Positions 58,101-64,000 of a DNA stretch of 64,000 nt are shown here, in pieces. The position numbers and the translations under genes were made by a program. Numbering within the stretch: position 1 is the stretch's first letter; each line of letters starts with the position of its first letter. Source of the DNA: Vanilla planifolia. Its lineage: Eukaryota > Streptophyta > Magnoliopsida > Asparagales > Orchidaceae. The stretch spans positions 588,243 to 652,242 of the forward strand of contig JAIUJO010000227.1 in NCBI GenBank assembly GCA_023846275.1, in the 5' to 3' direction. A model generated the notes under the pieces. That model ran no database searches. It was not told the origin of the DNA and saw only the letters and a program-made list of their open reading frames with translations.

Positions 58101-61100
58101 TGTGTGTATGCATGCATATGTGTGAATATGTTACGTGTGTAATGTGATTGTGTGTTTGCATTTGTGAATAAGTGCATCCTTGCATGTGTGTGTGTGTTTT
58201 TGAGTATACAAGCATGTGCATATGTGCGTGTGTCTATGTGTGTGGTTGTAGGTGTTTGGGTGCAAACGAGCATGCATGTTGTGTGTGTGTGTGGGCATGT
58301 GTTTATGCTCTTGTGTGTCTACAACTGTGTTTTCATGTACACGTGCATGTGTGTACATGTGTTTCTGTGTGCATAACTACATGTGTGTGTATGTAAGGGA
58401 GTTTGTTTTTGCCTATGGGTGCATGTCTCTACATGTGTGTGTGAACATGCATGTGTTTGTGTGTACTTGTATATGTGAATGTGCGTGTGGGTGCATGTGT
58501 GTGTGAGAGCATTTATTTGTGTGTGTGCAAGTGTTGTGTATGTGCATTTTTGCATGTGTGCATGTAAGTGTGCATTAGTGTGTGTGTGTGTGGGTGCATA
58601 TGTGTGTGAGTCTGCAATATACATCTGTGTGAATTTTGGTGTTCCTGTATGTGTGTGCATGTGCACCCATGTGTGCATTGACTTGTTTGTGTATGCATGT
58701 GCATGTGTGTGTGGGTAAGTTTGCTTGTTCATAAATATATGCGTGTGCATGTGATCATGCGACATCATATGTGAGCGTCCATGTCTGTGTGTGTGATAAA
58801 GAGTATGTGTGCATGCATGATTGCATTTTTGTGCATATAAGTCCACATGGATGTGCATTTTCTTAGGTGTGCAATAGTGTGTCCATGCAAGTGTTTCTGT
58901 GTGTGAATGTGTGCTAATGTTTATGCATGAATATGTGTATGTGTGTTTGCATGTCTGTGTGTGAGTGCATGTGCATGTGTGTGCATGCACATGCACCTAT
59001 ATGTTTGTCCTTGTGTGTGTGAGTGGATGCATGCATTTATGTGTGCACTCGTATTCATGTCTCTATGCGTGCATGAGTGTGTGTACTAGTACATGTTTTT
59101 TTGGGCATGCATACATCTTTCTGTGTGTATGTGTGTCTCTAAGCATGTGTGGGATGTTTATGTGCATGTGTGGTTGTGTAAGCACAAGTGTGCATGTTTT
59201 TTGCATGCATGATTGTGCTTACTAATATGTGTGTGTTTGCATGCACGTGTGTATGTGTGTACTTGTTTGTGTACTTGTATGTGTGTGTATGCATTTGCAT
59301 TTTTTCATTTGTGTTTGATTATGGCTTTATGTTCGCAAGTTTGAACATATTTATGTGTGTATGTGTGTGTGTGTCTACATGTATGTTTATGCATGTATGT
59401 GTGTGCATATATGTAGTTTTATGTGTGTGCATGTTCATGTGTGTGTGTGTGTGTGCATGTGTGGGTGTAGAAGTGTGTCTATCAGTGGGTGTGCTTGTGT
59501 GTGGGTGTTTATGTGTATGTCTGTGTGTGTTTGCAAGTGTGTACGTGTGCGTGTACATGCATATGTGCACTTGTGAGTATTTTCATGTGAGTGTGTGTAT
59601 GTGCATATGCATGTGCATGATTATGAATATTTGTATGCATATATGTGTGTGTTCATGTGTGAGAGTGCATGTGTCTACACATGTGTGTGTATATGTGTGC
59701 ACCTGTACATGTGCATGTGTTTGTGTGTGAGGTTATGCATGTTTGTGCAAGCAAGTGTGCATGCATGTGTGTTTGTGGTTGTGTGTTCATGTGCCTATGT
59801 TTACATGTGTGTGTGTGTCTATGCATCTTTGTGTACCAATAGAAGTGTGGGGATGTGTGTGTGTGTATATAGGCATGTGTGTGCATTCATACATATGTGT
59901 GGAAGTGAGTGTGTATGGGGGGTTTGTGTATGTGTGTGCATATGTGTGTGCATGTATGAGCATGCATATGTGAGCATGCTTGTGTGCATGTGTGTGGACA
60001 CATAGGTGTGTTTTCTTGCTTGTGTGTGTCTACAAGGGTGTGCCATGTGTGTGTATGTGTGTGCATGTGTCTCTTCATGTATGTGTGTGTCTACACATAC
60101 ATGCTTTTGTATGTACATGTGTTTGTGTGTTAGTGTGTTCTTGTGTGTGTGCTTGTGCATATGAGCATTTGCTTGTACACATGTTTGTATGTGTGTGAGT
60201 TCATGCCTTTTTGTGCTTGTACAACTTTGTGTTTGTGTTTGTGTTTGTGCATGTGTGCATGTGCTTATGTATGCCCATGTGTAAGTGTGTGCATGTACTT
60301 ATGTCTGCATGCATGTGTGGTTGTGTGTGTGTGCTTATGTGTGACTATTTATGCTTGTGCTTGTGTGTGGGTGTTTATAGGTGTGTGTTTGTTAGGTGTG
60401 TGCATTTGTGTGTGAGCTTGTGCATGCATGAGGGTGTGCATATGTGTGTACAAGTATGTGGTTGTGTGTGAGAGCACACATGTGTGTGCATGTCTGTGTA
60501 CGTGTGTCTATGTTCATGCATGCATATATGTGCATGTTCAATGTGTGCGCATGTATGTAGGTTTATGTGGACATGGTTGTCTATGCATTTGTGGATACAA
60601 ATGTGCATGCATGTGTGCTTGCAGGTGTGTGTGTGTGTGCCTATTTTTCTATTTGTGTACATGTGTGCATGTTCATGTACCTGTATATGTGTAGGTGTGT
60701 ATTAGTGTGTGTGCTTACGATTGTGTGTGTGTGTGTGTAGATGTGGGCCCATGTGTACGTTTGGGTGTAAGAATGTGTGCATGCATGTGTTTGTGCACGT
60801 GTGTGTGTGCATGCTTATGTGTGTTAGTTTGTGTGCATGTCTATGTGCATGTGCATATGTCTATCTTTGTACACTTATGTGTGCTTATATGTGTTCATGT
60901 GTCTGCACAAGTGTATGTGTGTGTATGCTTGTGTATGCACATTTGTTTAGATGTACTTGTGAGTGTGTGTGCATAAGTGTGGATTGTTGTTGCTGTGTGT
61001 GTGGGTGCATGTATGTTTGCATCTTTGCAAGTGTGTGTGGGCATGTGTGCATGTGTGGATGTGTATAGGTGTGTGTGTGTACATGTTTATGAGAGTGTGG

Positions 61101-64000
61101 TTATCTTTATGTGTGTGTATGTCAATGAGCATGAATGTCTATCGGAGTGTGTGTGCACATGTGTGTATGTGTATGCATATGTGCATGTATGAGCATATGT
61201 CTATGCATGTGTGTATGTACTTGTGTGCACTATGTTTGGGTACCTGTGTCTATGTGCATGTGTTGATACATGGCTGCATTCATTCACAAGTGTGTGTGTG
61301 TGTGTGTGTTTTTGCATTTGTACGTGCATGCATGTACATCCATGTGTGCATGTGCATGTGTGCTTATGTATGTGTATTTTTGTGTGTTAGTATATATGTG
61401 TTTGCATGTGTGTGTATGTGCATGTATGTGTGTGTGCATTCTTGTATATGTGTATGTGTGTGCAGGCATGTGCTTGTGTAAGAGAGTCTGTTTGCGTGTG
61501 TATGCATGCATGTGCACGTGCATATGTGCCTTCATGATCATTTCTGTGCATGTGTTTGTGCATATGTGTGTGCCTATATTTGTGTGTACAAGTGTATGTT
61601 GCTGTGCAGTTGCATGTACTTGTGTGTTCATGTGCATGTGCATGCGTGGGTCTACACATGTGTGTGTGTGTGCACATGTTTGTGTGTGCTTGTTTGAGTG
61701 TGTGTGTGTGTGCATGTGTGTATGTGTGCTTGTAATTATGTCTGTGCTTGTATGGATGTGTGAGTGCATACTTGTGTGCTTGCATGTGTATGTATTTGTG
61801 ACTATGTGTGTGTGCATATGTGCACTTCTGCATGACCCTTTATGTGTGTGTGTGTGCAAGTATGTATTGGTGCATGGATGTATGTGTGTATGTGTGTGTG
61901 TGTGCATGTATGTGTGTGTGTTTGTACATTTGTGCATGTGTGCATGTGTGTTGGTTTATCCATATGTGTGTGTGTGTGTTTTTTTATGTGCTTTGTGTAT
62001 ATGTATGTGTCTCTATATGAGTGTTTGTTGCATGTGTGGGAATGTGTATCGATGTATGTGGGCGTATGTGCTTGTGCATTAGTGTTCATGTGTATACACG
62101 TCAGTTTTAGTGTGGATTTCTATGTGTGTGCATGTTTGAGTACCTATGCATGTGCATGTGCATCTGTGTGCATGAGCATGAGTATGTGTGTGCTTTTTTT
62201 GTGTGCCAATGTTTTCCTTTTTGTGTGTGCATATACGAGTGCATGGGTGCATGTGCGTGTGGCACATGTGTGTGTCCAGATGCAGGCAAGTGTGACTACA
62301 TGGTTGTGCACGTATGAGTTTATGTGTGTGTGCATCTGTACGAGTATTTGTGCTCATGTGTTTGTGTGAGCATGCATGTGTGTATTTGTGTATGTGTGTG
62401 TGCATTTGAGCATGTGCATGTGTGTTAATGTGCTTGTATATGTGTGTGTGTTTGCCTATAGATTTCAATGTGTATATGCTTATTAGTGCATGAATGTGTG
62501 TGCATGTGTGTGCATGTATGTGCATGTATGATGAGTATGTTTGTTTGTATTTATGTGCATTTATGTGTATATGTGCATGTGCTTGTGAGTGCAAGCATGT
62601 GTGTGTCTATTTGCTTGTTTGTGCATTTGCATGTATGTATGCTTATGTGTAAGTGTGTTTGCATGAGCATGTATGTGTGTCTATGCTTATGTTTGTTTGT
62701 GTGTGTGTGCTTGTATACATGTGCATGTTTTTATTTACATGTGTGTGTGGGTGTTCATTCTTGTGTGTGTGAGTGGTTATACATGTGTGTGTAATTCTAT
62801 ATTCATGTGTTCTTGTAATATGTGTTGGTGCATGCATGTGTGCATCGCACTTGTGTGTGTGTTTGTGTGTTGGGTATGTGTGTTTTTGAGCGTGCATGTG
62901 TGCACATGCAAGCGTGTGTTTACATGTATATTTGTGTACATGTTCCTACATGTATGTGACCATATGTGCATTTGTGTGTTTATTAGTGTGCATGTTTGTG
63001 TTGTGCTTGTGCTAGGGTGCATGTGATTGTTATGTGTGTGTGTGTGGATGCATGTGAGCTTGTCCAAGCATTTGTGTGCATACATTTGTATGCATGTGCA
63101 CATACATGTGTGAATGTCTACATTGGTTATGTGTGCAATGCGTGTGTGCATGTTACTGTCCATGGGTGCATGTGTTAGTTATTAGTTCACGTGTTCATGC
63201 ATGTGTGCATGTGGGTGCTTATGTGCGTTTGCATTTGTGTGACTATTAGTGTGTGTACGACTACATGTGCTTGTGTGTGCATGTACTTGGATGTGGTTGT
63301 GTGTGTGTGTATGGTTTTGTTTGTGTGTGCAATTATATGTGTATGAAAGTGTGTGTGTGTGTACATCTATGTGCATGTGTGTGTATATGCAAGTGTATTT
63401 GTGTGTGTTAGGGGGAGTGTGCATGGGTGTGTGTGCATGTGTGCATGCACATATGTGTGTACGTTTGTATATATCAGGGCGCATGCTTTTGCTCATGTGT
63501 GTTTGCATGCATGTGCATGTGCAATTGGGTGCATGAATGTGCATGCATGTGTGTGCATGTGTATCTCTATGTGTGTGTGTGTGTGTTTGTGTGTTTTTTT
63601 GCATGTGTGTGCAAGTTTGTTCTTTTGAGTTTGCGCATGTGACTATGCTATGTGTGTGCATGTGTGCCCATATAGTGTAGTTGTGTATGTGCGTGTGCAT
63701 GGTTGTGTAAGCATGTGTGCATCCATGTGTTTGTGGTTGGGTGTGTGCACATGTAGGTATGTGTATGCATGTGTGCATTTTTGCATGAGTGTGTATGTGT
63801 GTGTTCAAGTGTGCGTGTGTGTGTGTATGTCTAAGAGTATACATATGTGTTTGTATATGGGTTCTTATGTGTGCATTCCTGTGTAGGTGTGTATGTGTGG
63901 CTTACATGCATGTACAAGTACATGCGTTTATGTATGTGTGTTCGTGTAAGTGTGTGTATGGGTTTGTGTGTGGGTTTGTGTGTGTTTGTAGGTGCATGCA

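Larger units (their letters stand above)
33141..64000 (+). repeat. Degenerate (TG)n block, right (TG on + strand)
   Basis: The block runs for about 31 kb to the end of the window, with TG again on the plus strand and the same word set as the left block. The longest pure GT run I noticed is 26 bp, at 47845-47870. Within it, direct higher-order repeats were traced at 38.2-39.85, 48.69-49.8 and 54.0-55.1 kb. Elsewhere (33.7-38.1, 39.9-48.6, 49.9-54.0 and 55.1-64.0 kb) I see only degenerate TG repeat with small G-rich or T-rich interruptions. No coding or RNA gene is supported. Confidence 0.95.

Noticed and set aside
63408..63416. Telomere-like TTAGGGGG (also at 51902)
   Set aside because: Isolated single occurrences, with no tandem TTAGGG.

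Overview
The whole 64-kb window is one long, degenerate alternating purine-pyrimidine repeat of the (TG)n/(CA)n type. TG/CA steps are interrupted by short variants such as CATG, GCATGC, ATGCAT, TATG, TTTG and CTTG. I find no believable protein-coding gene, RNA gene, transposon, promoter or terminator. Long open frames exist in every frame and on both strands only because alternating Y-R DNA seldom makes TAA, TAG or TGA. Their products are monotonous Cys/Val/Met or His/Thr/Met strings. This looks like a eukaryotic repeat locus. TG/CA arrays and scarce CpG would suit an animal, perhaps a vertebrate, but nothing here identifies the organism.

Layout by strand polarity: a TG-rich block at 1-7052, a CA-rich block at 7053 to about 33130, and a TG-rich block from about 33141 to 64000. 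The first switch is abrupt, within one or two bases. The second runs through about 20 bp of mixed sequence.

The array is not a featureless microsatellite. Rare landmark words (for example those containing GGACAA, CTTAGAC, AATCTTG or CTCTCCCATAC) recur in the same order at set distances, so the repeat carries a second level of organisation. I could trace the following. (1) A large imperfect inverted repeat pairs about 3.2-7.05 kb (TG) with about 11.22-15.05 kb (CA) around a 4.17-kb spacer; the right arm starts opposite the base where polarity switches. (2) Direct higher-order repeats: about 0.9-1.0 kb (two copies, 13.76-15.52 kb), about 0.74-0.85 kb (about three copies, 16.2-18.65 kb), about 3.0-3.1 kb (two copies, 27.4-32.4 kb), about 0.85-0.92 kb (two copies, 38.2-39.85 kb), about 0.51-0.63 kb (two copies, 48.69-49.8 kb), and a weaker series at 54.0-55.1 kb. 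(3) Short young tandem duplications of 44 bp (two separate loci), 74 bp and 18 bp. (4) A perfect (AT)63 tract at 31369-31494, present in only one copy of the 3-kb duplication, and a C16 run at 14977-14992 in only one arm of the inverted repeat.

The likely history is an old TG/CA satellite that grew by segmental tandem duplication, suffered at least one inverted duplication or inversion, and later gained AT and poly-C expansions. All alignments were made by eye; the exact limits and identities need a dot plot.
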